Source: Brachionus rotundiformis (Eukaryota > Rotifera > Eurotatoria > Ploima > Brachionidae). Taken from it: a stretch of DNA of 64,000 bases. The translations under genes were made by a program, and so were the position numbers. The stretch is from positions 4,643,155 to 4,707,154 of the forward strand of contig JAESIW010000200.1 in the NCBI GenBank assembly GCA_016802295.1, written 5' to 3'. The notes beneath the pieces are model-generated. The model made no database searches. It saw only the letters and a list, made by a program, of their open reading frames with translations, and was not told the origin of the DNA. Positions 46,438-58,169 of this stretch are shown one piece after another (positions within the stretch are counted from its first letter, which is position 1; each line of letters opens with the position of its first letter).

Positions 46438-47040
46438 AATAAACCAAAAACTATTCAAAAATAAGGTCTTCATCAGTATATTCTGGCAATGCGATTTGAT
46501 TTTTCCGGGATTTAAATCTGTTAATATCCAATTAATCATTTGCTTGTAGTTGGTTCATCTTCCAATAATTCTTCAAGTTGTGTTTTCAAGTTGAAAATTT
46601 CGTTTGGTAAATCGTCTTCATTTTGATAATTTTCCAATGCATTCATAATCTCATTTACTCCTTATTGCTGTTGCTGATGAGTTATATCCAACATATTGAG
46701 ATGCGTTGGCCATTTCACGTCATTGATTACTTTGCTTGCGATTAGTCTATAATCTTTGTGCAATTTGGCACGAGGGGTACCAAATAAATGTGCATATTCT
46801 AAGGAATCTAAATTAAAAACTTTTCGATGCTAAGATCGACGTCTTCAATATTTTTTGGCTAATCTAACGTTTAGCCCTGAACCAGACTATTGCTCTTTGA
46901 TAAAACAGAGCGTGTCCTGCAAAGTTTTTTATTTTAGCAAGTTATCAAACTTGCATTCCTCTATAACTGTCATACTTTAGCGTATCTTCTTTGATAAACT
47001 TTGTTCCCGGCCATGTTTTACAAAAAGGTTAGTAATTATA
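46438..47040 (-). pseudogene. Decayed coding remnant in the core
   Basis: Minus-strand fragments without long ORF: LDSLEYAHLFGTPRAKLHKD then YRLIASKVINDVKWPTHLNM, and NALENYQNEDDLPNEIFNLK, interrupted by stops. The text is coding-like but I do not recognise the family. Probably part of the same virus-like element as its neighbours. Confidence 0.4.
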
Positions 47041-47076
47041 TTATTTATAACATATCATAATAAGTAAAATGGGAAT

Positions 47077-47890
47077 ATGAAAAATATTTCCTTAAAAGCG
47101 TTAAAAAACCTAGATATTAAGAATTCTAATGCAAAAGCTACGTCTATGGCGATGCATTTTAAGGAAATTAAACATTCTTTACATTATAACAACACTATTA
47201 AACATTTTAAGGATAAATGTGTAATTTCTGAGGATGAAACCGTGAGCTTTTCTTTTCCTTTTTTTAGGAAGTATGGGAACTATAGCAAAGATGAAATCAA
47301 TGAAGTATATACCTGCACACTCGGAGGAGGAGATGCAGGGGTTTTGGGCTGAATACCCGAAACAAAATTCATGGAAACGGGATTGCGTTATTTATAAGGT
47401 AAATGAAAAGATGTGTGATGTATTACTTCCTTTTAAAGAGTATTTATATTTTCTACGTGAGTTAAGAGAAAAAATTCCTCTGCTGATTGTCCTTCTATTT
47501 CATTTATTAATGATGACATTGAAGTTTGGTTTATATACCATACTTTTCCAGGTGTTAAATAATAAGGTAAATAGAGCGGTTCCAGCTTCAACACCGTGAC
47601 TTAGAATTTTTTCTCTTAATTCTCTAGGGAAAAATAAATATTTCTTAAATGGAATAAGTTTTTTTATTTCTGATTTATCTAGAGGGTATATAAAATCCTC
47701 CTGCTGTCGCTGCCTCTCCATACTGGCGAGGTCTTCGCACATTTTTTTCGAGGCGTGACACAATCACGTTTCCAGGAGTTAGGTTTGGGTACTCAGTCCG
47801 AAGCTCCTGCATTTCCTCTACTGTATGTGCTGGCGTATATTTCAATGCTTCATTTTAGCAACAATTCCTTCCCTAGTTTAGTCATCCCTA
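47077..47890. pseudogene. Two inverted, diverged copies of one unknown coding unit
   Basis: On the + strand (47260-47500, over two frames): IAKMKSMKYIPAHSEEEMQG and FKEYLYFLRELREKI. On the - strand (47890-47600, over two frames): LKYTPAHTVEEMQELRTEYP and IPFKKYLFFPRELREKILS. Both are the same protein family in opposite orientation, meeting near 47550, so they form an imperfect dyad. Both are broken by frameshifts. The family is not recognised; they may be a non-structural gene of the virus-like element. Confidence 0.5.
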
Positions 47891-47936
47891 CTCTCTCTTT
47901 TATCTTTAATTTAATTTATTGTGTTATTAAAATGGT

Positions 47937-49432
47937 TTAAATCCTTAATCTCATTAGTCCAGAATTAATTTCTCTGTCAAAAGAAAATTTTTTTCCAACA
48001 ATTGTTAATAATTTATCAGATTTTTTTATAGAACATAGTTTATAAAAAGGGGTAGCTTCTATATTACTAGCAGCATATCCAGGATTTGGTTTAACAAATC
48101 CATTTGCGTTAAAATCTCCTTCACCATCTCTAAAAATAAAATAATTTGGATTCCATGTCAATGGTTTTTCTGTATTTCTCCATTCCTTTTCAACAGCAGC
48201 AGCATTTATTTTTTTTTTAAATACCATTCATTAGTTTCAAATCGAGCACGTGTATGAATTGTAATATCTATCTGAATTGAACGTAAACCAACCCTGCTGA
48301 AAGCTTTCATTCGTCCGCCTCTAAGATGTAATGATTTCCAATCAATAAAATCCCAAACTTTAAAGTTAATAAGAACAGTATACACTAAATCAGCTAAACT
48401 ATTTTGATTAGTAAATTCATTATAGGGCGCTATCATTGAATTATTAACATCAGTTACATCATTTCTTAATCTAACAAGTCCTGTTTTTGAATTTAATAAT
48501 AAAGATAAATCTTCTGCTCAAGGAGGAGGTATATTTTGCCAATCACTATGAAAAGTTGACATACCTCACTATGTTACAAAACTTTGTTCTTTATGACTTG
48601 TTATAGTTTCTCTTTCAAATCTTTCTTTTTCCCATCTAGCATTATGCACAGATTGTCAATACATACTTCCATGATGACGAACTGGATTAGACATAGATCT
48701 TGTACTTGAATCGACTTAAATGTAAGGTGTTGTTTCTGAAGTGCTTGGCTCAATTTGATTTTCTTCTGTGACACTAGTTAGTTGAGATTTTTTTTCTTCA
48801 CTTGGTCTTATTTTTTTAGGTGTTTGATCTGTTTCATTTCCAATATCGTCACTGTCAATTATAAGCCTTTTTCCAGTTTGATATCCTTCGATTGAACTAA
48901 ATCTTCTATCTCAAGTTTCTCTATTAAATTTAAAAAGCATTATATGTTTCAATATCAGTTTCTAAATGTTGTTTGTCTATATGAAATTTGTCATATTGTC
49001 CATAATTATCTATATCAGAATATTCTGTTCCATGAGTTATTTTTATTTTATTTTAAACTAAATAAGAAGTTATAAAATTATATAATCTTTTGTAAATAAT
49101 AATAAAAAAAAATTGAAAAAAATTACAATTTTCAAAAATATTTTAAAAGCCCCAATACTTGATAAAGAATCTAATGCCACTTCTTGTATTTCATCTTTTT
49201 TCATCTGAAAATATTTTTGAATTGCAGGATCTTTTTTTGCTAACCAAAAAGCTCCTTTATCTTTTAAATATAATTGTGTCATCATATCTGCAGGTACAAC
49301 TTGCTGAAGATGTTTATGAGCTGCATGACCTGGTCTACCTGTTAAAAAAATTGCTAAATCATTAATATAATAATTAGAAATCCTTGTGTAGGTTTTAAAC
49401 GCTGTTTCTTTGATAGTATCCCAATACGACAT
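47937..49432 (-). pseudogene. Endogenous virus-like (possible capsid) gene, interrupted
   Basis: Read on the minus strand from 49432: the frame starting MSYWDTIKETAFKTY (to 49070), then a hydrophilic segment with a basic nuclear-localisation-like stretch (PKKIRPSEEKK near 48810), then open frames 48436-48206 (FKVWDFIDWKSLHL, RVGLRSIQIDITIHTRARF) and 48227-47937 (WRNTEKPLTWNPNYFIFRDG; ends in LMRLRI). At least five in-frame stops and a frameshift around 48210-48230 break it between 48990 and 48200. Ordering (basic N-part, NLS, beta-rich body) recalls structural proteins of small DNA viruses, but no diagnostic motif such as the parvoviral PLA2 site is present. The left copy is truncated by the repeat boundary, so this is the ancestral one. 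Non-functional as it stands. Confidence 0.45.
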
Positions 49433-49926
49433 TTTTACTAAAATTTTGTTAAGTTTATTTTATTTATAGGGTTAAAAAGTTTTTCGTGGAAAATCTCCTA
49501 AGACCTAGGGCTAAGTATCAGGTTACTTTCATTTATTTGTTAAGAATTAAAGCTTATTAAATAAAATCGTTTATTTGTTAGTTATTTCACTTACGAAAAT
49601 TAGAGTTAAGTTAAAAATAGAAAAAAACTTTAAAATTTACCAGTTATCTATTCTATGCTTACATAACAGTTAAGAAAAGTTTGGTAAAGAATAACAAAAA
49701 TGTATGACATGAGTAATTGTAAATGTAATTGATTCTAAGTTTTGGTAACGTCGTACATCGATACAATTCTAAGATTAAGTCTTAAGAAAAACAAAAATGT
49801 TTATCAAGATTAATGAATCGTTCATATAAACTTAAAATTAAATTTGTGAATAAAAATTAAAAAGAATATTTGTTAATTGATAAAATAGACTTTATTGATT
49901 GATATTTTTAGGTTTAAGTGAGTAAT

Positions 49927-50859
49927 TTAGAAAGAGCCAAGGGTTGAAAATTGAGCTGAAGCCAATGGAAGTGGGAGTTGAGCAGCACCGAATGAAGCTG
50001 ATCCGCATGGTGATGGGCATGGAGCTGGGCATGGTGGTGGACATGGTGGTGGTACTGGAACTGGAACTGGTACTGGTTGAGGAACTGGAGTTGGGACTGG
50101 AACTCTTTGTGGGACTGGTACTGGAGTTGGAATTTTAACTGGAACTGGGACTGGTTGTGGTACTGGATATTTGTGTGGAACTGGTACTCTTACTGGAACT
50201 GGGAATCTTTCTGGGACTAGAAAGAGGTAAAAATTAACAAATATGCTGAAAAATAAAAAAAGTAAAAATAAATATGTATGTACCTGGGTATGGTTTTGGT
50301 ACTGGTACTCTGTATGGAACATCGACGTGTTCAACAACTGGGTATGGTTGTGGAACTGGGATTCTGATTGGTACTCTAACTGGTACTGGAGTTGGAACTG
50401 GGGTTGGTACTGGACATGGTTGTGGTACTGGTACTCTGATTGGTACTTGAACAGTTTGGGCTTGTGGTACTGGTTCGTGAACAGTGAGTTGAACTGGTAC
50501 TGGTACTCTTACTGGTACTTTGAATGGTACTGGTACAGGGCATGGTTGTGGAACTGGTACTGGAGTTGGTACTGGAACTGGTCTTGGTACTGGTACTCTG
50601 ATTGGAGTTGGTACTGGTTGTGGTACTGGAGTTGGGATTGGATGTGGAACGTGACGTGGAATTCTTACTGGTACTGGGTATGGTTGTGGTACTGGAACTG
50701 GTACTGGCACTGGTTGTGGTGGTGGTGGTGGAGGTGGTGGACAGCATGAAGTTTCACATGATCCACATGATGAACCAAATGATGAAGAGCCGAATGAACC
50801 TAAACAAACAAATTAATTTTGTTTATATTTGATTGTATGTATTTGGTTTTACCAAACAT
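49927..50859 (-). CDS. VPVP-repeat Pro/Cys protein B (right copy)
   Basis: Exons by mirror of the left copy: 50859-50853, 50799-50284, 50216-49927. The protein is identical to the left copy as far as I can read (270 aa). Same divergent promoter and same 3' end. Because the arm also carries the virus-like frame just upstream in the same orientation (49432 end is beyond 49927), this gene and the virus-like gene are transcribed toward the core. Two identical loci should double the dose. Everything else as described for the left copy at 44615. Confidence 0.75.
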
Positions 50860-51385
50860 TTTGAATTATTTCTTAGAATATAGAAACTGATATTTTTGTT
50901 TCTTTACTTTAGGTAATTTATATGGTGCTTCAAGTTTTCTGCTTCAATGAGTTTAATTGAATAACTATTTTTTTTATTTTTGATCAATGATTGTTTGAAA
51001 ATAATCAATGTTTAGTTTTATCAATAAAATGAAAAGAATAGTTTGTAGAATACGGAGGGTTTATGTATCGAATAATACATAAGTCCTTATCATTCACAAT
51101 ACCTTTACTTCATGTCCACAATTTGTAAAAATTATGGAAATAAAGTTTGAATTTCTATTGTTTGATTGTTTCTTTAAATATCCAATTTATTGATTATGAT
51201 CAATTTTGATTGTTACCAAACCCTACATCCCAGAATTGAAAGAATTCAGCATTCGATATTAAAGATGAAATCACTAGATAAAATGCTTTTGTTTATTAAA
51301 AACTCACATATAAATATGAACTACAAATATCATTTTGAGAATAGACAAGTTCTAGTTTTAAAAAGAAATTTAAATAACAATTACA
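50860..51385. promoter_or_regulatory. Bidirectional promoter between VPVP genes (right copy)
   Basis: Mirror of 44089-44614. TATA-like boxes at 50916-50922 (minus, for gene B) and 51309-51316 (plus, for gene A). Confidence 0.6.
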
Positions 51386-52323
51386 ATGGCCTCCTTCGGT
51401 TCATCTTTGTTGGCTGGTGCTGAATTTTCAGCTCCATTGTCTTTGGCTTTGCCATCATTGGACTCATCATGTGGTTCATGCCCACCACCACCACCTCCAC
51501 CATGCCCAGCTCCATGTCCACCACCACCATGCAGAGTACCAGTACCAGTTCCAACCCCAGTACCAACTCCAGTACCAGTACCACAACACGTAACTGTAAG
51601 AAAAATTTTAATTAAAATTATATTTAATAAAAGAAAATCAAAATTTGAACAAAAAAATAGGTACCAGTACCAACTCCATGCCCAAGACCAGTACCAGTGC
51701 CAGTTCCACAACCATGCCCATACCCAGTTTCAATTCCACAAAGAGTTCCAGTTCCAGCTCCATTCAAAATCCCAGTACCAACTCCAGTTCCACAACCTGT
51801 TCAAATCCCACAACCAGTTCCACAAATCAACCGTGTTCAAGTACCATTGCCATATCAAGTACCACAACCAGTTGCTATTCCAACTCCAGTCAGAATTCCA
51901 GTAAGAGTACCAGTTCCACAACCATACCCAGTACCGCAACCAGTCCCAGAGCCATGTCCAGTTCGTATTCCAATCAGAATCAGAATCCCAAGACCAGTTC
52001 CAGTACCAGTCGAAGTACCAATTCCAGTTAGAACTCCACAACCATGCCCAGTACCATTGCCATGTCCAGTTCCTCAACCATGCCCAGTACCAGTACCACA
52101 ACCAGTTCCTCAACCATGTCCACAACCAGTACCAGTACCAGTTCCAGTTCCATGCCCAAGACCAGTTCCAATCCCAACTCCAGTTCCAGTTCAAACTTGC
52201 CCACCACCACCACCACCATGCCCAGCTCCATGCCCATCACCATGCGGATCAGCTTCATTCGGTGCTGCTCAACTCCCACTTCCATTGGCTTCAGCTCAAT
52301 TTTCAACCCTTGGCTCTTTCTAA
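51386..52323 (+). CDS. VPVP-repeat Pro/Cys protein A (right copy)
   Basis: Exons 51386-51595 and 51661-52323, one phase-0 intron of 65 bp; 290 aa. It differs from the left copy by one proline less in the C-terminal poly-Pro run (a CCA unit). Same organisation: N-terminal MASFGSSLLAGAEFS, Cys/Pro block, long PVP-type repeat rod, Cys/Pro block, and the C-terminus shared with gene B. There is no secretion signal. AATAAA follows about 30 bp after the stop. Confidence 0.8.
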
Positions 52324-53055
52324 ATTACTCACTTAAACCTAAAAATATCAATCAATAAAATTTCCTTAATCTCCTAAGACTTATTTTTTACTATTTTAAA
52401 ATCAAAAATATTTAAGGTACTTTTTAAATCTATCACACTTAAAAAAAAAACAGAAATTGATTTTCTATGTGATCAAACAAAATAGATTTATCTTTTTTTA
52501 TTAGTTTTACTTTATTAGGATTTAATTCAATAATTCCTTATCATTCATTAGACAATAATCATTATATTATTTTACTTTTATTTTCCTTTTGATAAAATTA
52601 ACAAATCATAATTTAAATCGAATAAACATAATTTTTACATCTTATCATTTTTATGCATCATTACATTTTTTCATTTATATTTTAGAAAAAATAAATAAAA
52701 TCATATTGTCTTTCTTTTTAAAGAGTTTGTTTTGTTATCTAGCAAAGAAATAGAGTTCGTTGGTCCTTCAGTTGAATTGAGATAAAAACCAACCAATTGA
52801 CTTTACCAAACAGAATTACCTCTTGTTTTTAAACTTTAAAAGTTTAAAATACTTTTAATCAAATAGCCAAAATCTCTCATAAATTTAAAAGAATACAATC
52901 AGTATAATTTTTAAAACATTTTCTTTTTATTTTTTATATTTATGGTCACATTCAGTGTAATGTTATTTATCTATTAATACACTAAATCAATCTGATCTAT
53001 TCATACATTAAAAAAACCAAGCACTGGCAATAGTTGATGATTTTATTTTTAGTTT

Positions 53056-54595
53056 GGAATCAATACATTGTTTTTAAAATTATGCCAGAGTATCGTCACG
53101 CTACCAACTAAAATATCTTTTAAATTTGAGCTTTTTTTTTATTCTAATTTAACTTTTCAATAAATTTATTTATTTTCTCAGCTATCTTTTGTATAAAACT
53201 TGCTTAGATTTAACTAAAATACTTTTCATTCTTAATTTTAAAAAAGAATAACTCCAAGTTGCAGTAATTACTACTACTACTTAAAAAATAGTCAATATTT
53301 TTTAATTATACAAATAAGATTTAATTTATTCTAAATTTTTTTTTAATTATTATATTTATTAATATAATTTCAGTTATATAAAATTTTAACTAAAAGTAAA
53401 ATGTAATTTTAAAAAAGAGTTTTATTGTTGCATTTTAAAATATTTTTTTCAAATCATAACTTTTTTAATATTATATTTTATATTACTTGATATGAATTTA
53501 TCATCTAGAAAAAATTTTTTCGAGTATTTTTCGAATCAAAATACAAAAATACATTTTTGATACTTTATCGATTCTGCATAAAATTTTACAATACTCATTT
53601 TTTTATCTTATGAATTTGCTTTTTTTTATTTAGTTATGAAATTATAGGGAATTGAAAAGCAGATTAGTATCAATTTATTCATGTCTTTGACCATTATATC
53701 TATCATTATGATTATTCTTAATTAATGCAAACTCAAAAGGTACAAAACATGAAGTTCTCAGGTATTCATCTCATAATGACAAATATATTATATTGTCCAG
53801 CACAATAAATCTTAATCTGTTATAGTTCTTTACCTTAACGACTTATCTAAATACTTTTTAAATTTATACTCTATTTCGATTTGGCACTCACTTAAGCATG
53901 ATATCAACTTGTTTCTTTTGTCGTATCCTTCTGTCTCCGTTTTCTTGCCATCATAAAAGATTCAAGATTCTCTAGTTTGATCATTATTGATGCTGTATTT
54001 AATTCTAATAATTAAATTTTTCCAGAAGCCGGCAATTTTGCAAATAGCTTTTCTTTTAGCATTTGGGGAGATTCATCTTCTTATTTCATCTTTTTCACAT
54101 TTCAATTTTCTCTTCTTGATACTTTTACCACAACTGGTTTCCAATATTGTCCAGTTGAACAGTAGTAAGTTTCGCATCATCAGTAATTTTATTCAAAAAA
54201 AAGACTGTTTAATAATCAGTAAATTAATTTCTTTTTCATTAGATCAAGCAATAAGTGATCAGTGTAGCTTTTGCTTTTCAGTTTTGCATCACCAAACTTT
54301 GTGGACACCTTGATCTTTTAAATAAGTAAACAAACCAATTTTAAGTGATAAAATTTCCTTAAACTCTTTTTAAAAATAAAAATTATATTAAATAACAAAA
54401 TTTTTTTGTTGCTTGATTTGTTTAACCAGAAGTATTTTTTTTCAAATTCTTTAATTTTAAACAATCTTTATCAAAAAATAACTTGATTAAGGTTAATTCA
54501 ACCAGAAATCCTGAATATTATATAAAATATTCAAACCAAATATAAAACTTTTAATTTTATCTGAGTAAAAATAATATTTATTAAACCCTATTCTT
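53056..54595. other. AT-rich intergenic DNA
   Basis: No convincing gene. A + frame at 53987-54313 is hydrophobic and leucine/phenylalanine-rich and is probably chance; the opposite strand there has charged phrases (EDESPQMLKEKLFAKLPASG) broken by stops, perhaps a decayed transposon. Confidence 0.35.
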
Positions 54596-55564
54596 TTGAA
54601 AACATACTCTATGATGAACATTATTAAGCAAAAAAAAAATATTATCATTATTGGTATATTTTTCGGCTTTTTGTTATATACGCTTAAAAAAATGGACATT
54701 GAATTAAGCAATAAAAATAAAAATTCCTATCATGTTGACCAAGCTAGTTCAAAGATTGACTTCAACCAAATCCGAGTACGAGATTTTATGTATTATCAGT
54801 GTAATAACGTGAAAAGAATAGGAGGAAAACCAAATTATGTAACAAAAGCACCGCATGAACTGTGGCGAATCGATGGTGCTTGGTATGTATGTCTTGACTC
54901 GAATTCAAGTCCTGAGAAGTCAAATTGTAATGTTTTATCTTTTGGTATTAACCTTGATTACACTTTTGACGAGGAAATGCGCTACTCATTTGAATGTAAT
55001 GTTTTTTCATTTGATCCATTTGTAGAAGCAGAAAAGTTTAAGAAGATAAGAAATAGTGATGCAAATTTAGAAAACTCAACAATTATTAAAGTTGATCACA
55101 AATGGAGTTTTTACAGACTTGGTCTAGTTGGTCGAGCAAATCAGAAAGTCTGGTCAAATTTGAAGATAAAAGACCTGGTTAGTCTTGACAATATTTTGGA
55201 GTTAACTGCTTTAAGAGGCAAAGTAATCGATGTGTTCAAAATGGATATAGAAGGACCTGAAAAAAGCGTTTTTAATAATTTGGACATGGAATATGCTTGC
55301 AAATATATCAAGAATTTGGTTTTTGAAACTCATAAAAACACTAAATTTAGAGACTTGGTTAAATTAGAAAAATGCTTTCGTCTATTTTGGAGAAGCACTA
55401 GATTTTTTGCTGGTGATTCAAAGGGACCAACTGGTCATTTAAGTGAATTTCAAAATCCAAACGGATGGAAATTGGATATTAAAAAATTCAGTAATGAAAT
55501 TAGATTAGCTGAGTTTATGTTCACAACAGGTGAACTATATTTCGTAAATATTAATTTCTTATAA
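54596..55564 (+). CDS. METTL24-like methyltransferase-domain protein, type II membrane
   Basis: A single exon codes 322 aa. Residues about 15-30 (NIIIIGIFFGFLLYTL) are a signal anchor, followed by a short stem. The body has RIDGAWYVCLDSNSS, then NVLSFGINLDYTFDEEM, ECNVFSFDPF and VIDVFKMDIEGPEKSVFNNL, the pattern of the METTL24/Methyltransf_21-type family (in which G-I-N/D and 'KMDIEG.E' blocks form the SAM-binding fold). The C-terminus is YFVNINFL. It is expected in the Golgi or secretory lumen. The substrate of this family is not established. Start could also be the second or third Met (MNIIKQKK), which keeps the anchor. Intronless, unlike most neighbours. TATA-like sequence cannot be isolated in the AT-rich upstream DNA. 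Confidence 0.78.
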   Translation: MKTYSMMNIIKQKKNIIIIGIFFGFLLYTLKKMDIELSNKNKNSYHVDQASSKIDFNQIRVRDFMYYQCNNVKRIGGKPNYVTKAPHELWRIDGAWYVCLDSNSSPEKSNCNVLSFGINLDYTFDEEMRYSFECNVFSFDPFVEAEKFKKIRNSDANLENSTIIKVDHKWSFYRLGLVGRANQKVWSNLKIKDLVSLDNILELTALRGKVIDVFKMDIEGPEKSVFNNLDMEYACKYIKNLVFETHKNTKFRDLVKLEKCFRLFWRSTRFFAGDSKGPTGHLSEFQNPNGWKLDIKKFSNEIRLAEFMFTTGELYFVNINFL

Positions 55565-56747
55565 TTTTTAACAATCAATTTTTATTAAAAATAAACTTTA
55601 TTTTATTAATGATTTTTAGTTGAAAAATTTTCAAATAAATTATTGTGTTAAAGGCGACCTTAAATTTTAAAAATATGAGTTAAGAAATTCTTGTCTATAT
55701 TTTTTAAATATTTTTAAATAATGCCAAAATTTCTATTGAAATACTTTTTATTGTTTTGTCATCTAATAATTATAAACTAGTTAAGTCAAGTTGACTAAAC
55801 TTTCAAGATTATAAACCCAATTATCACTTCCTTTGACAAATTGAGTTCTAGAAAAAAAGGCAGTAGACAAAATTAAATTAAATCGTGAAAATTAGTCAAC
55901 AGATAAGCTTAATTAATTAATTACTTAAATTTAAATTATCCTCCAGGTATTTAAAAATATCCTAAAACTTTTTTGTGCAAAAAGTTGCAATCAGATAAAT
56001 TTATTCTTTGATTCTAAAATTTTTTTTTGAATATAAATTTTCAGATTTTTACATCATTGATAAATTAAAATATTTAATTTAAATTTTTGAATGTTTTAAT
56101 TTTTTAAATTTATATAGATAAATTAACAATATTTTCATTAATTAATAATTAGAATGAATTTTAATTTGTATTTTGTGAAAAAGCAACTAGCTTGTTGATT
56201 AAACCGTGAAATTTAAAAATTTAAATTGAATTAGTTTAAAACAAGAACAAGAAAATTAAATGAAAAAATTTTTTTCCGTAATTTATTTAGGTTTGGTAAA
56301 ATATTAATATTAATATTTTTATGAAACGGAATTTTCGTCTCCAAATGGTTAATTTCAGCCAATCTTCTGATTTTCAGAAAATTTGCTTTTAAACTGTTCT
56401 TTTTAGTTTTAATTTTATTTTATCAATTACTTGTACCTAAGGTTTGATGACCCAAACAGAATTTATGGTTTTGGTGATTATTTGTTTTTTTTTTTTCAAA
56501 ATTTCTTCGAAGAAAATTTCTACCATTTAGCTGATTTGAATCTTGAATCTAGAGAAATTTTGTTCTAAAAAATAAAGTTGGTAAATTTTTTACATTTTTA
56601 AATTTTCTCGTCTCAACTGATTTTTGGTCACTTTGGGACAATCGCTTTGTGTGACTAAGTCATCTTTCAAAGATAAGTCATTATGAATCGATAAATTATT
56701 TTTTTATTAAGTAATCTATTTCATAGTAACAGATAGTAGTTTTTTAA
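55565..56747. other. AT-rich intergenic DNA
   Basis: No gene seen on either strand. Confidence 0.4.
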
Positions 56748-57332
56748 TACCGTATTCCCTGGTTCGATTAACGTCTTTGGACCATGCACCAAAGTACATC
56801 TCGCCCATGCTATAATGTTGTTAACTAAAAGGTTCAAAAAACAAAAAAATTCAACAAAATTTAATTCTATTTAGAATTAATAACTAATTAAAAAATAAAA
56901 AATAATTTTTTCTTAATTATGCCTTTGGTGCAGCACCAAAGATTAAGAAATAAAAATATTACAAAATTTATTTTTGATACTTTTCGATTAAAAAAATAAT
57001 AAATTTCAAGTTCTGCTGCGGCATTATTTTATAAAAATTTATTAAAAAGACTAAAAAAATTTAAAAGATTAATAAAACAATTGTATTGTGAATTTTTTGC
57101 TTTTTTTGCTTTTTGAACTTTTTGGTCGACTTCTTCTTCTAAATGGAAAACCGACTTTCACAATGGATGAACCTACAATGTTGATGATGATGATGAAGAT
57201 GCATTTAGCATTGTCGATCCAAAGTGAATGCGCTCAAAGTTAACAACATTAAAGCATGGGCGAGATTTACTTTGGTGCATCAAGATGTGTTTTAACTTGT
57301 GGTGGAGTATAATCGAACCAGAAAATACGGTA
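56748..57332. mobile_element. MITE with long imperfect TIRs and TA target duplication
   Basis: Left end ccgtattccctggttcgatta... (56750) is matched, inverted, by ...taatcgaaccagaaaatacgg (to 57330). Similarity continues inward ('gcaccaaagtacatctcgcccatgct..aatgttgttaact' at 56789-56837 and inverted at 57226-57280). Both ends are flanked by TA, the signature of Tc1/mariner-type insertion. No transposase; internal DNA is AT-rich with a gat/gaa-rich patch near 57180. Confidence 0.8.
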
Positions 57333-58169
57333 GTAGTAATTTATTTATTATAATAAATAATCCAAAAATAAAAGCAAACAAATTAATTTGATTAACAATT
57401 CATTTATTTAATTATTTTAAAATTGTTTATGATATTATTTAAAAAAGTAAAACATTGAAATATTTGAATTGAATTCTTATTTTTGAATATTAAATGCTTG
57501 AAACTTGTGAGTGACAATTTATGAGTCTTGAATAAAAAAATAGAACTTTTTTCGCCATTTGTTGTTTTAGAATTAATACTTACTTCGGAATGTTTTTTAA
57601 AAGCTCTGAGAAAACTATTTTTTGATATATTGAGGACCTTTAATTTCCTATTTTAAGTGGACCTGTTAGGATCTGATGGCGCGTGGTATTTAACAGAAGT
57701 AAACTACTTGTAATTTGCAAATAAATGACTAATTTTTCGAAATTTAAAAAACCTTAGTTTTAAATTTCTATTAAAAACGAAATAAAAAAATAGTCGGTTT
57801 TAGGCGAGTTGGAAATTTTTTCTTGAATTTTTTAAAAGAGTGAAGACATTGGATTGACTTATGAGTTGTGATTAAAAACAACTATGAAATTTAATTGCAA
57901 TAGCAAGAACTGATGGTCTCTTTTGACTTAACTAATAATAATAAAACAATAACAATATATAAGTATCAGAGAAAAATAGTCAGCAACTCCTATTTTACAT
58001 AGTGTTAGATACTAAAACTAGCTTTCGCATTAGATCAAAGCATTGTACCGTGAGATTGTAGACATTTTAGATTTCTGGAATAGGTGTTGTTGTTATTAGG
58101 AGTACAGCAATATCTTTAAATGGTTATTTCTTTGTAAGTTTGAAAAATACGGTTTTCTTCTTTTTCTTC
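57333..58169. other. AT-rich intergenic DNA
   Basis: No gene seen. Confidence 0.4.

Larger units (their letters stand above)
49037..53055. repeat. Right arm of about 4.0-kb inverted repeat
   Basis: Reverse complement of 42402-46437; positions in the inner part add up to 95474. Flanks outside 53055 (ggaatcaatacattg) do not match the left flank and no target-site duplication is visible. Confidence 0.95.

Noticed and set aside
42402..53055. Target-site duplication flanking the palindrome
   Set aside because: Sequences just outside 42402 and 53055 do not match, so a classical transposon insertion cannot be claimed.
53987..54313. 108-codon hydrophobic + ORF as a membrane protein
   Set aside because: Composition (L/F/I/S) is that of chance frames in AT-rich DNA, and it starts without a plausible context.
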